Source: Sphingomonas sp. Root241
GTDB lineage: Bacteria; Pseudomonadota; Alphaproteobacteria; Sphingomonadales; Sphingomonadaceae
Length of the DNA: 64,000 nt
Assembly: GCF_001428865.1 (NCBI RefSeq)
Contig: NZ_LMIV01000001.1
Coordinates: forward strand, 925,776-989,775
Reading direction: 5' to 3'
Shown: one piece after another, positions 54,739 to 64,000 of the stretch
Numbering within the stretch: position 1 is the first letter of the stretch
Layout: every line of letters starts with the position of its first letter
Program-made: the position numbers and the translations under genes
Notes under the pieces: model-generated
What the model was told of the DNA's origin: nothing
Seen by the model: only the letters and a program-made list of their open reading frames with translations
Databases searched by the model: none

Positions 54739-55527
54739 TCAGGCGCCGTGATATCGGGCGGCGGGACGGTCGCGCGAGCAGTTCTTCGCGACCAACGCTT
54801 CGGCGGCGACATAATTGTCCCAGTCGCGGATCTCGGGAAGCGAGGGGATGCACACCGGCTCGTCCATTTCGAGCGCGCGTAGCGAAGCGACCACCAGATC
54901 GTCGGCCTGCATCACGCGCTCGGGCGGGAAGTTGGCGAGATCGTTGCCGGCGACTTCGTGGAAATCGGTGGCGATCACGCCGGGTACGAGCAACTGGACG
55001 CGGACGCCGGTGCCCGCCGCTTCGACCTGCATATGGCGCGTGAACGCCATCACATAGTTCTTGGAGGCGCCATAGCCCGCATTGCCCGGCATCTGCATGA
55101 ACACCGTGCCCGAGGCGATGTTGATGATCGTGCCGCGTCCGGCGGCGGTCATCGCCTTCATCGCCGCAGCGGAAAGCCGGCTGAGCGCGAATATGTTGAC
55201 ACGGAGCATCGCATCGAGTGCGTCGGGGTCGAGTTCCGCCACCCGGCCGCGCGTGGCATATCCCGCATTATTGATCAGCATGTCGACGCCGCCTGCCGCG
55301 ATCCGCGCGGCCACTGCCGCCGCGCCCGCATCGCTGCCCAGATCGGCGGCGAGCACTTCGACATCGGCCTGGGTCGCGGCGCCGAGTTCCTCGGCCAGCG
55401 CACGCAGCCTGTCCTCGCGCCGCGCGACGATCACCAGGTCGTGGCCGGTGCGCGCCAGATGCTCGGCGAAAGTGCGGCCGATGCCGGCGGACGCGCCGGT
55501 GACCAGGGCGCGGGGGCGAGTCGTCAT
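54739..55527 (-). CDS. Short-chain dehydrogenase/reductase
   Basis: This 262-residue NAD(P)-dependent enzyme has a cofactor motif TGASAGIGRTFAEHLAR, LINNAGYATRG, and catalytic Ser-Tyr-Lys in IINIASGTVFMQMPGNAGYGASKNYV. The basic residues after the second strand (RREDR) favour NADP. The substrate is not deducible. It lies 28 bp downstream of the phosphatase gene on the same strand and is probably cotranscribed with it. Confidence 0.9.
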   Translation of the reverse strand: MTTRPRALVTGASAGIGRTFAEHLARTGHDLVIVARREDRLRALAEELGAATQADVEVLAADLGSDAGAAAVAARIAAGGVDMLINNAGYATRGRVAELDPDALDAMLRVNIFALSRLSAAAMKAMTAAGRGTIINIASGTVFMQMPGNAGYGASKNYVMAFTRHMQVEAAGTGVRVQLLVPGVIATDFHEVAGNDLANFPPERVMQADDLVVASLRALEMDEPVCIPSLPEIRDWDNYVAAEALVAKNCSRDRPAARYHGA

Positions 55528-55555
55528 GTTCAGTCTCCTGGGATGGGGTGCAGGA

Positions 55556-56242
55556 TCATATAGGGAGTGCCGCGCCGAGCTTCTCCAGCGCCGGCACCAA
55601 TTCGTCGAAATGATCGATCACGGCGTCCGCCGCCAGCTCCTCGATCGGTTGCATCAGGAAGCCGAAGCTGACCGCGACAGAGGGGATTCCCGCACTCCTC
55701 GCCGCCTGGATGTCGAAGATCGAATCGCCGACGAACGCCGCGCGCCCGCCGCCGCAGCGCCGGATCATTTCGCGGATTCCTTCGGGCGAGGGCTTGCGGT
55801 TGTCCGGTCCCATCGTGTCGCCGCCGATCACGCAGGCGAAGCGATGATCGAGCGCCAGTTCGGCGACCAGCTTCACCGCGAGGCTCTCCGACTTGTTGGT
55901 GACGATCGCGAGCTTCACCCCGCGGGTCTCCAGCGTGTTCATCGCTTCGACGAGCCCCGGAAAGGCGTAGGTACCTCGCGTGAGATTGTCGCCGTAGAAG
56001 GCGAGCAGCTCGGGATAGGTGCGCTCCAACACCTCGGGATCGCATCCGCCCGAGGCCTCGAGCCCCTGCTGGAGCATGTATTTCCCGCCGCGCCCGATCA
56101 TCGGCTTTACCGTCTCGACGCTGAGCGGCGGGCGGCCGAGCAGCTCCAGCCCATGGTTGAGCGCGGCGGTGAGATCCGCACTGGTGTCGAACAACGTGCC
56201 GTCGAGATCGAATCCGACGATATCGAAGGGGAAGTCGGCCAT
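55556..56242 (-). CDS. HAD-family phosphatase, phosphoglycolate phosphatase-like
   Basis: This 228-residue HAD subfamily I enzyme has motif I FDLDGTLFDT, motif II TNKS, motif III lysine in RKPSPEG, and motif IV FVGDSIFDIQAARSAGIP. The cap domain lies between motifs I and II. Its overall form is that of Gph, which removes 2-phosphoglycolate formed from DNA repair or oxygenase reactions, though HAD phosphatases are promiscuous. It is transcribed away from glmU with 74 bases between starts. Confidence 0.88.
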   Translation of the reverse strand: MADFPFDIVGFDLDGTLFDTSADLTAALNHGLELLGRPPLSVETVKPMIGRGGKYMLQQGLEASGGCDPEVLERTYPELLAFYGDNLTRGTYAFPGLVEAMNTLETRGVKLAIVTNKSESLAVKLVAELALDHRFACVIGGDTMGPDNRKPSPEGIREMIRRCGGGRAAFVGDSIFDIQAARSAGIPSVAVSFGFLMQPIEELAADAVIDHFDELVPALEKLGAALPI

Positions 56243-56316
56243 ATGCGGCGCCTGCTGCCAGCAACGCTATGGAATTGGCAAGCTTCTCATGGCAGGGGGC
56301 TTTTCCGGAGGGTATC

Positions 56317-57672
56317 ATGACAGCGCCGATAGCCGCGATCATCCTTGCTGCGGGCAAGGGCACGCGGATGAAATCCGATACGCACAAAGTGCTTCACCCG
56401 CTCGCCGGGCGGCCCATGCTGCTGCACCTGATCGACAGCGTCGATGCGCTCGATCCGGCGCGCAATATCGTCGTGGTCGGCGCCGGACGCGAGCAGGTCG
56501 AGGCGGCGGTCCAGCCGCTCGGCGCCGAGACGGTGCAGCAGGTAGAGCAGCTCGGTACCGGCCATGCAGTACGGATGGCGGAGGATGCGCTCGCCGGGTT
56601 CGAAGGCGATGTGCTGATCCTTTATGGCGACGTGCCTTTGGTCTCGACCGCGACGATGCGCCGGATGCTCGAGCGGCTACACGGCGCCGATGCGCCCGTG
56701 GCCGTGGTGCTCGGTTTCCGCCCCTTCGATCCCGGCGCCTATGGCCGCGTGATCGCGGACGGGCAGGGGCACATCGTCAAGATGGTCGAGTTCAAGGACG
56801 CGAGCGCCGAGGAGCGCGCCGAGACCCTGTGCAATTCGGGGCTGATGGCGGTGGGCGCGAAGAACCTGTTCGCCTTGCTCGCGCAGGTCACCAACGCCAA
56901 TGCCGCGGGCGAATATTACCTCCCCGACGTCGTGATGCTCGCCGCCGCCGCGGGCCGCCACTCGGCGGTGATCGAGGCCGACGCGCACGAAGTCACCGGC
57001 GTGAACAGCCGCGGTGAACTCGCCGCGCTCGAAGCCGAATGGCAGCAGGCGCGGCGCGCGCGCGCCATGGCCGATGGCGCGACCCTGGTGGCGCCCGAGA
57101 CGGTGTGGTTCGCGCACGACACGAAGCTCGGCCGCGACGTGCTGATCGAGCCGAACGTGTTCTTCGGGCCCGGCGTCGAGATCGCCGATCGCGTCACCAT
57201 CCACGGCTTCAGCCATATCGAGGGCGCGCGCATCGCCAGCGGCGCGAGTGTCGGCCCCTATGCGCGGCTGCGCCCCGGCACGGTGCTCGGCGAGGGCGCC
57301 AGGGTCGGCAATTTCGTCGAGACCAAGAAGACCGTGCTCGGCAAGGGCGCCAAGGCCAACCATCTGACCTATCTCGGCGATGCCGATGTCGGGGCGGGCG
57401 CGAATATCGGTGCGGGAACGATCACCTGCAATTACGACGGCTTCTTCAAATATCGTACGAGCATCGGCGAAGGCGCGTTCATCGGCTCGAACAGCGCATT
57501 GGTCGCGCCGGTCGCGATCGGCAGGGACGCCACGGTGGGTGCGGGATCGGTGGTGACGCAGGATGTCGAGGCCGGTGCGCTCGCGCTCGCCCGCGCCCGG
57601 CAGGAGGCACGGCCCGGCTGGGGCACGCGCTTCCGGGAAATGATGAAGGCCAGGAAGGCGGCTAAACCATGA
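56317..57672 (+). CDS. glmU: Bifunctional UDP-GlcNAc pyrophosphorylase/glucosamine-1-phosphate acetyltransferase
   Basis: This 451-residue enzyme carries out the last two steps of UDP-GlcNAc synthesis. The N-terminal uridylyltransferase has LAAGKGTRMKSDTHKVLHPLAGRPM and YGDVPL. The C-terminal left-handed beta-helix acetyltransferase has IGPNVFFGPGV-type hexapeptide repeats, RPGTVLGEGARVGNFVETKK and GAGTITCNYDGFFKYRT. ATG 56317 follows GGAGGGTATC. It overlaps the next gene (ATGA) and precedes glmS, giving a compact amino-sugar operon for peptidoglycan and LPS precursors. Confidence 0.97.
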   Translation: MTAPIAAIILAAGKGTRMKSDTHKVLHPLAGRPMLLHLIDSVDALDPARNIVVVGAGREQVEAAVQPLGAETVQQVEQLGTGHAVRMAEDALAGFEGDVLILYGDVPLVSTATMRRMLERLHGADAPVAVVLGFRPFDPGAYGRVIADGQGHIVKMVEFKDASAEERAETLCNSGLMAVGAKNLFALLAQVTNANAAGEYYLPDVVMLAAAAGRHSAVIEADAHEVTGVNSRGELAALEAEWQQARRARAMADGATLVAPETVWFAHDTKLGRDVLIEPNVFFGPGVEIADRVTIHGFSHIEGARIASGASVGPYARLRPGTVLGEGARVGNFVETKKTVLGKGAKANHLTYLGDADVGAGANIGAGTITCNYDGFFKYRTSIGEGAFIGSNSALVAPVAIGRDATVGAGSVVTQDVEAGALALARARQEARPGWGTRFREMMKARKAAKP

Positions 57673-57980
57673 GCGACCGCTACGCCGGCAAGCCGTTCCT
57701 CCGGCTGCTCGAAAGCTATATCCTCGATGCGATCGGTCATCTCGATCCGGCGGCCGATGCGTCGCTGCGCGCGATGGAGCCGCAATATCGCGAGATGTTC
57801 GGCGCCACCGGCAGCTGGCGCGAGATCGTCGTCGGGCGGATGCAGTTTCCGGACGGGATGCAGGGCGCCGTCCGGGAGGTCTGGCAATCGGGCCGCGTCC
57901 GCTTCCAGCAGGCGCACGGGCGCGAGCCCGATCCGATGGAATTCACGCGGGTTTTCGTAGACACCAAATTTCCGCACTGA
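57669..57980 (+). CDS. Conserved small protein between glmU and glmS
   Basis: This 103-residue cytoplasmic protein with no signal has a helix-rich N-terminus (KPFLRLLESYILDAIGHLDPAADASLRAMEPQYREMFG), then GSWREIVVGRMQFPDGMQGAVREVWQSG and a short end (FTRVFVDTKFPH). The pattern is reminiscent of small sphingomonad proteins of unknown function. It starts within the glmU stop (ATGA) and ends 21 bp before glmS, so it is translated with the amino-sugar enzymes. A regulatory or accessory role is only positional inference. Confidence 0.8.
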   Translation: MSDRYAGKPFLRLLESYILDAIGHLDPAADASLRAMEPQYREMFGATGSWREIVVGRMQFPDGMQGAVREVWQSGRVRFQQAHGREPDPMEFTRVFVDTKFPH

Positions 57981-58001
57981 TCGCGGCAGGGGATAAGTTC
58001 G

Positions 58002-59825
<1,824 letters not shown>

Positions 59826-59831
59826 GAGCCG

Positions 59832-60185
59832 CTACCCCAGCAGCGCCCGCAACGCCGCATCGATATCGGCTTCGCGATAGGGTTTCTCGATCAGCGGCAA
59901 TGTCTCGAAACCCTCCGGCAAAGTGCCGTAGCCGCTCGCAAAGGCGAAGGGCACACCGCGCCGGCGCAGTGCCTCGGCGATCGGCGTGCTGCGTTCGCCG
60001 CCCAGATTGATGTCGAGGATCGCGGCGCCTAGCGGCTCGTTCTCGGCCATCGCAAGACCATCGACCAGCCGCGCGGCCGGTCCCACCGTCTCGCAGCCGA
60101 GCGCCTGCAATATGTCTTCGAGACACATCGCCACCACCGGTTCGTCCTCGACGACGAGCACGCGCAGCGCGCCATAGCCGCTCAT
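59832..60185 (-). CDS. Single-domain response regulator partnered with the HWE kinase
   Basis: This 117-residue receiver-only protein has VVEDEPVV acidic pair, phospho-acceptor Asp58 in AAILDINLGGERS, and a Lys in PLIEKPYRE. It has no output domain. It overlaps the upstream histidine kinase gene by four bases (ATGA), so the two form a coupled two-component pair. Such receivers can pass phosphate to another protein or feed back on the kinase. Confidence 0.93.
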   Translation of the reverse strand: MSGYGALRVLVVEDEPVVAMCLEDILQALGCETVGPAARLVDGLAMAENEPLGAAILDINLGGERSTPIAEALRRRGVPFAFASGYGTLPEGFETLPLIEKPYREADIDAALRALLG

Positions 60186-62329
60186 TCGGCACCCTCGGGC
60201 AGTGGCGCGTCGACGGTGCAAACCAGGCCTTCGGGGCGGAAATCGATCTTGACCGTACCGCCGAATTCCGCCGCGAGTCCGCGTTCGATCATCCGCGTGC
60301 CGAAACCGCGGCGCGTGGGAATCTCGACTCTGGGGCCGCCGCGCTCCTCCCACAGGAGCGACAGCCGCGCGCGGTGATCGCTCGTCGTCCGCGCCCAGCG
60401 GATCGCCACGCGACCCTCGGGTTTCGACAGGGCTCCGTGCTTGACGGCATTGGTCGCGAGCTCGTGGATCGCCAACGCAAGGCTGATCGCGGTCTTGGGC
60501 AGGATCGGGAGATCGGGCCCATCGAGCTCGATGCGTCCAGGCTCGCCGCCATGCGGTGCGACGGCATCGCCGATGATCTGCGCCATCGACACCGCTCCCC
60601 AATGCTCGCGAGTGAGCAGATCGTGCGCCTCGGAGAGCGCGGCCAGTCTGCCCTCGAACGCGGCACGCGCGGCCGCCACGTCGGCACCGTCCTTGAAACT
60701 CTGCTGGGCAATGCCCTGGACGATCGCCAGCGTGTTCTTCACTCGGTGGTTGAGCTCGTCGACGAGCAGCCGGAGATGCGTCTCGGCGCGCTTGGCCTCG
60801 GTCATGTCGCGGCCGATCGCGTGGAGCGCAGTGGGCTTGCCCTCGTCGTCGGTGGTCAACTGCGAGTTGATCTCCCAGATCAGCGGCCGGCCGTCGCGCG
60901 CGCGCACGGTAACGGTCAATCGCGTGCTGCCGCCCTCGCGCATTTTGTGATTGAACGCCTCCATGCTCAACGCGAGTTGGTCGGAGTCCATGAAGTCGCC
61001 GATCGAGGCTCCGATCACTTCGTCTTCGGCATAGCCCAGAGCCGCGAGCACGGCCGGATTCACCGAAGTGATCTTCTGATCCAGCGTGGTGGTGATCAGG
61101 AAGTCGTTCGCCTGCTCGAAGATCGTCCGGAAGCGCGCCTCGCTTTCGCGGAGTTCGGCCTCGGCGCGTTTGCGGTCGGTGATGTCGAATGAGACGCCGA
61201 CGAAGCGGCTCGGCCTCTTGTCCTCGTAATCGATGCGGCTGCCATGGCTTTGGAGCCATCGCTCCTCTCCATTGTCGGCGCGGTTGACGCGATATTCGAT
61301 CGTGTAGGGCGTGCCGGTGTCGAAGCAGTTCCGCGCCGCGGCACGCACCATTTCCCGATCGTCGGGGTGCACGCGCTCGAGCCATTCGGCGAAGCTGCCG
61401 CGGCTGTCCGCCCGCCGCGCCATGCCGAGCAGGTCGAAGCGATTGGGCGACCATTCGCCCTGCATCGTCTCGAGATCGAGTTCCCAGCTCGCCATGCCCG
61501 CGCTTTCGATGGCGAGGCGCAGGCTTTCCTCGCTCTTGCGCAACCGCGCCTCGGCCGCGCGGCGACGCGTGACATCGAGCGTCACCGCCAGCACGCCGAA
61601 CGGCTCGCCATCGGCGCGGCGGATCACCGACACCGAATTGTTGACCCACACGACGCTGCCGTCCTTGCGGACATAACGCTTCTCGTGCGTGTAGGGGGTG
61701 CCTTCGCGCACGGCTCTTTCGAACAGCGGACGATTGCCGTCGCGGTCTTCGGGATGGGTGATGTCGAGCATCCGCATCTCCATCAGCTCGTCGCGGCTCC
61801 AGCCGGCGATTTCGCAGAAGCGATCATTGACCAGCGTGAACTGGCCTCTCAGATCGACCTGCGCGAAGCCCGCCGTCGACTGGCTGATGAATGCCGAAAG
61901 CTGCGCCTCGCGGTCGCGCAGTGAGAGTTCCGCCTCCTTGGCTTCGGTCACGTCGTGCGCGACGCCGATAAAGCCGATATGCCGCCCCTGCGCGTCGCGC
62001 CGCGGGGAAGAGGTGGAGTGGAGCCAGCGCCATTCTCCGTTCGCGTTGCGATAGCGTCCTTCGAGATCGAAGGTCTCGAGACGCGCTTCTCCAGCGATCG
62101 ATTCGGCGAGGATCCGCGCCGCGTCCTCGGGGTGGATGATCCTGCGCCAATCGAAGCGGAGCGCCTCGTCATAGGAGACGCCGAGGAATTCGACATAGGC
62201 GCGATTGACGAAGCTGCGCGTGCGGTCGAGCCGCGTGACCCACACCGCCACCGGCGCGCTATCCGCGATCAGGCGGAACTCGTCCTCGCCTACGGGAAGC
62301 GGTTCGTGCCCGGGCTCGGCTTGGGTCAT
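60182..62329 (-). CDS. Multi-PAS HWE-family sensor histidine kinase
   Basis: This 715-residue soluble kinase has four consecutive PAS/PAC units (each ending in patterns such as GFIGVAHDVTEAKEAE, GVLAVTLDVTRRRAAE, RFVGVSFDITDRKRAE and HAIGRDMTEAKRAE). An HWE kinase core follows: ELNHRVKNTLAIVQGIAQQSF (phospho-acceptor His), the HWE-defining WEE-type block (SLLWEERGGP) and HELATNAVKHGALS. There is no transmembrane segment, so the signal is cytoplasmic. ATG 62329 is preferred; the frame is open for 35 codons upstream. It is cotranscribed with the receiver gene at 59832. Confidence 0.94.
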   Translation of the reverse strand: MTQAEPGHEPLPVGEDEFRLIADSAPVAVWVTRLDRTRSFVNRAYVEFLGVSYDEALRFDWRRIIHPEDAARILAESIAGEARLETFDLEGRYRNANGEWRWLHSTSSPRRDAQGRHIGFIGVAHDVTEAKEAELSLRDREAQLSAFISQSTAGFAQVDLRGQFTLVNDRFCEIAGWSRDELMEMRMLDITHPEDRDGNRPLFERAVREGTPYTHEKRYVRKDGSVVWVNNSVSVIRRADGEPFGVLAVTLDVTRRRAAEARLRKSEESLRLAIESAGMASWELDLETMQGEWSPNRFDLLGMARRADSRGSFAEWLERVHPDDREMVRAAARNCFDTGTPYTIEYRVNRADNGEERWLQSHGSRIDYEDKRPSRFVGVSFDITDRKRAEAELRESEARFRTIFEQANDFLITTTLDQKITSVNPAVLAALGYAEDEVIGASIGDFMDSDQLALSMEAFNHKMREGGSTRLTVTVRARDGRPLIWEINSQLTTDDEGKPTALHAIGRDMTEAKRAETHLRLLVDELNHRVKNTLAIVQGIAQQSFKDGADVAAARAAFEGRLAALSEAHDLLTREHWGAVSMAQIIGDAVAPHGGEPGRIELDGPDLPILPKTAISLALAIHELATNAVKHGALSKPEGRVAIRWARTTSDHRARLSLLWEERGGPRVEIPTRRGFGTRMIERGLAAEFGGTVKIDFRPEGLVCTVDAPLPEGAE

Positions 62330-62399
62330 TACGCGGTACGCACCCCCGAATGCATGCTTCGCATTCCTAGACCTAACCTCTGGAGAATCAATTGAAGGC

Positions 62400-63272
62400 T
62401 TAGCCGCGCGGCATCGCCAGCACGGCTTGGGCACGCTTCAGGTGCGGCATGTCGAGCATCGCGCCGTCGAGTCCGATCGTGCCGGCTCCGGGATTTGCCG
62501 CGAACGCCGCGACGATCCGTTCGGCACGCTCCAGCTCGCTTTCGGATGGCGAGAAGGCGCGGTTGATCACCGGAACCTGATCAGGATGGATCGCCATCAT
62601 GCCCCGGAAACCCGCGCGGCGCGCCTTGGCGGCCACCTTGGCCAGCCCGTCGAGATCGCGGAAATCGCCATGGATGGTCTCGATCGGAGTCACCCCCGCC
62701 GCCGCGGCGCCCGCCAGCGCCAGCGCGCGGAAGAGCTGGTAGGGGAAGTCGTATTCGCCGGTCTCGTCGCGATTGTCCGTCGCGCCGAGTGCGGTCGCGC
62801 TGTCCTCGGCGCCCCAGGTGAGCGCGGCGAGGCGCGGGCAGCCGGCATAGTCGCCGAGGCCGAACAGGGCCGGCGCGGTCTCGGTCGCGACGACGATCGT
62901 GCGGATCGTGCCCGGCGCGATTCCCGACGCGACCTCGAGCGCAGTCAGGTAATGGTGGAGGCGATCGGCTTCGGCGCGCGTCGCCTTGGGAAGCATGATC
63001 CCGTCGGGACGATGGGGCACAACCGCGGCCAGATCGGCGAGCGCATGCCCGGTGTCGAGCGGATTGATCCGCACCCATTGCGGCTGCGCGCGCTCGGCGG
63101 TGCGCAGATGCTCGGCGACCAGCCGGCGCGCGTCAGCCTTGTTCGGGGCGGCGACCGCGTCCTCGAGATCGAGCAGGACGAGGTCCGCGCCGCTTGCTCC
63201 GGCCTTGGCCAGCTTGCGTTCGGAATCGCCGGGCGCGAAGAGCAGAGAGCGTGCGATCAACGGTTCGGCCAT
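62400..63272 (-). CDS. CitE-like HpcH/HpaI-family CoA ester lyase
   Basis: This 290-residue TIM-barrel enzyme of the citrate-lyase-beta/malyl-CoA-lyase family has RSLLFAPGDSERKLAKA, VLLDLEDAV (metal-binding acidic residue), VRINPLDTG, MLPKATRA, the glutamate in VVATETAPALFGL, WGAEDSATALGA and the ending GMMAIHPDQVPVINRAF. It probably cleaves or forms a 3-hydroxyacyl-CoA ester such as malyl- or citramalyl-CoA. No partner subunits (CitD/CitF) are near. ATG 63272 is chosen as the start. Confidence 0.9.
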   Translation of the reverse strand: MAEPLIARSLLFAPGDSERKLAKAGASGADLVLLDLEDAVAAPNKADARRLVAEHLRTAERAQPQWVRINPLDTGHALADLAAVVPHRPDGIMLPKATRAEADRLHHYLTALEVASGIAPGTIRTIVVATETAPALFGLGDYAGCPRLAALTWGAEDSATALGATDNRDETGEYDFPYQLFRALALAGAAAAGVTPIETIHGDFRDLDGLAKVAAKARRAGFRGMMAIHPDQVPVINRAFSPSESELERAERIVAAFAANPGAGTIGLDGAMLDMPHLKRAQAVLAMPRG

Positions 63273-63632
63273 GGATCCTCCAAATTCGGTCGACAGACCT
63301 AGAACGCGGAGGAGCGCGGGTAAACCATGCGGGGCCCAGCCGAAGCCGTGAGGGATTGGTGACGGCTTCGGCTTGCTCTCTGGGCAATGCCCCTCCGGTA
63401 AGGAGAGGCGGCACTCGGTACGGACGAAGGCCCCAGGGAGACAGAGGCATCCGTGAACAGACTTCTAGACCGCATACCGTGCGAAATCCGCTCGGGAGTA
63501 ATCCGTTATGGGTTTGTACCAGGTCTTAACGACGCGCGGCCGCCGCCACCGCTGGGCCCGGGCCGAATTTTACCCCGCGTTAACGCTGTTCACTTACCTT
63601 GTTTCAGTGCGGATCAAGGGGATTGGGGCATC
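63273..63632. ncRNA. Gene-free region with a strong long hairpin (possible structured RNA)
   Basis: No convincing gene lies in this 360-base gap. At 63338-63373 a perfect 12-bp stem (AGCCGAAGCCGT with ACGGCTTCGGCT) has a 12-base loop. It extends outward through CCCAG/CTGGG (63335-63339 and 63380-63384) and GGGG/CCCC, giving a long, bulged hairpin over about 63329-63393. It could be a small RNA, or a two-way terminator for the lyase gene's antisense side. I do not recognise it as 6S, SRP, RNase P or tmRNA. Confidence 0.35.
63569..63584 (+). promoter_or_regulatory. CtrA-like site upstream of the terminal response regulator
   Basis: TTTACCCCGCGTTAAC matches TTAA-N7-TTAAC with one mismatch and lies 49 bases before the GTG start at 63633. 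Confidence 0.35.
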
Positions 63633-64000
63633 GTGCGCATTCTAATCGTGGACGACGAACCGGGAATGCACGAATCCTATCGGCAGTGCTTCGCGGCGTC
63701 GCGCCCGAGCCATAGCGAAGCCGTGCTGGATGCGATGACCGCCGAATTGTTCGGTGACGCCGCGTCCGCCGAACCCGAAGATCCGACGCCCCAATTCGCC
63801 TGCGACCACAAGATGCAGGGGCTCGACGCCGTCGCCGCCGTCGAGGAATCGGTCCAATCGGGCGAACGCTATGCCGTCGCCTTCATCGACATCCGCATGC
63901 CGCCCGGGATCGACGGGAAGGAAACCGCGCGCCGCATCCGCCTGGCCGATCCCGACATCAACCTCGTCATCGTCACCGGCTTTTCCGATTTTTCGCCGAT
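63633..64000 (+). CDS. Response regulator with expanded receiver domain (C-terminus beyond window)
   Basis: The frame runs from GTG 63633 (with AAGGGG upstream) through the right edge without a stop, giving the first 122 residues. The receiver starts VRILIVDDEPGMHESYRQCF and has the phospho-acceptor region FIDIRMPPGIDGKETARRI and the threonine in IVTGFSD. Between the first helix and the phospho-acceptor strand it carries an insertion of roughly 50 residues (AVLDAMTAELFGDAASAEPEDPTPQF...). The MPPG..DG.ET pattern is typical of receivers joined to sensor-kinase or GGDEF/EAL modules, but the output part is outside the window. Confidence 0.85.
   Translation, partial: MRILIVDDEPGMHESYRQCFAASRPSHSEAVLDAMTAELFGDAASAEPEDPTPQFACDHKMQGLDAVAAVEESVQSGERYAVAFIDIRMPPGIDGKETARRIRLADPDINLVIVTGFSDFSP

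Noticed and set aside
57981..58001. A glmS ribozyme before glmS
   Set aside because: Only 21 bases separate glmS from the preceding gene, far too short for the ribozyme, which is also mainly a Gram-positive feature.

Overview
The window reads as chromosomal DNA of a GC-rich alphaproteobacterium, most likely a Sphingomonadaceae member (Sphingomonas-like). The case rests on the combination of a FYDLN-acid protein, a DUF2794 protein, an HWE histidine kinase, an HPr-rel-A cassette, an aroA-cmk-rpsA-ihfB block, a large TonB receptor and a perfect CtrA-type box (TTAA-N7-TTAAC). This is inference from gene content; no 16S gene is present. I see no phage, IS element, CRISPR array or plasmid replication gene.

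Region 1 (1-9.6 kb) looks like a carbohydrate-use locus. Two clearly homologous secreted proteins with a GH55-like double beta-helix architecture (the first cut by the window edge, the second carrying an extra C-terminal beta-propeller) flank a stand-alone LuxR-type HTH protein and a gluconokinase. A 999-residue TonB-dependent receptor follows and ends in a textbook terminator. Region 2 (9.6-17.7 kb) is a surface-adhesin cassette behind an AT-rich promoter region with a perfect CtrA-type box: an exported protein of unknown function, a YadA-type trimeric autotransporter of about 1,854 residues with a 435-bp internal tandem repeat, a BamE-like periplasmic protein and a Skp/OmpH-like chaperone. 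Region 3 (17.7-30.5 kb) begins with an ECF sigma/membrane protein/S33 hydrolase operon. It continues with mostly housekeeping genes: nadC, a DUF4112 protein with a family-5 solute-binding lipoprotein, tRNA-Leu(UAA), ihfB, rpsA, cmk, aroA (class II motifs), a FYDLN protein, tRNA-Ala(GGC) and a LacI regulator.

Region 4 (30.5-43.6 kb) holds an LplT-like transporter divergent from pgsA-moaD-moaE, then the peroxide-defence set oxyR-ahpF-ahpC with OxyR and AhpFC catalytic cysteines intact. It also holds a TauE/SafE exporter divergent from cysE, an overlapping ArsR/AHSA1 pair whose start codon lies in a 20-bp palindrome, membrane and SDR genes, and two small secreted proteins sharing a C-x7-C-[KR]-Q-R-G-G tail. 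Region 5 (43.6-50.8 kb) is a complete phosphate regulon, phoR-pstSCAB-phoU-phoB, all on the minus strand.

Region 6 (50.8-54.6 kb) is the most novel stretch: a Tat-signal small protein, a PqqD-like protein, an HprK-related kinase and a nucleotidyltransferase. The last three overlap and are clearly one translationally coupled unit of the HPr-rel-A type, whose function is unknown. Region 7 (54.7-64 kb) carries an SDR, a phosphoglycolate phosphatase-like HAD enzyme, glmU and glmS (UDP-GlcNAc synthesis), an HWE multi-PAS kinase coupled to a receiver protein, a CitE-like lyase, a possible structured RNA, and a response regulator cut by the window end. Dispersed REP-like palindromes occur at about 20.3, 30.5, 33.4, 34.5, 37.1 and 51.3 kb.
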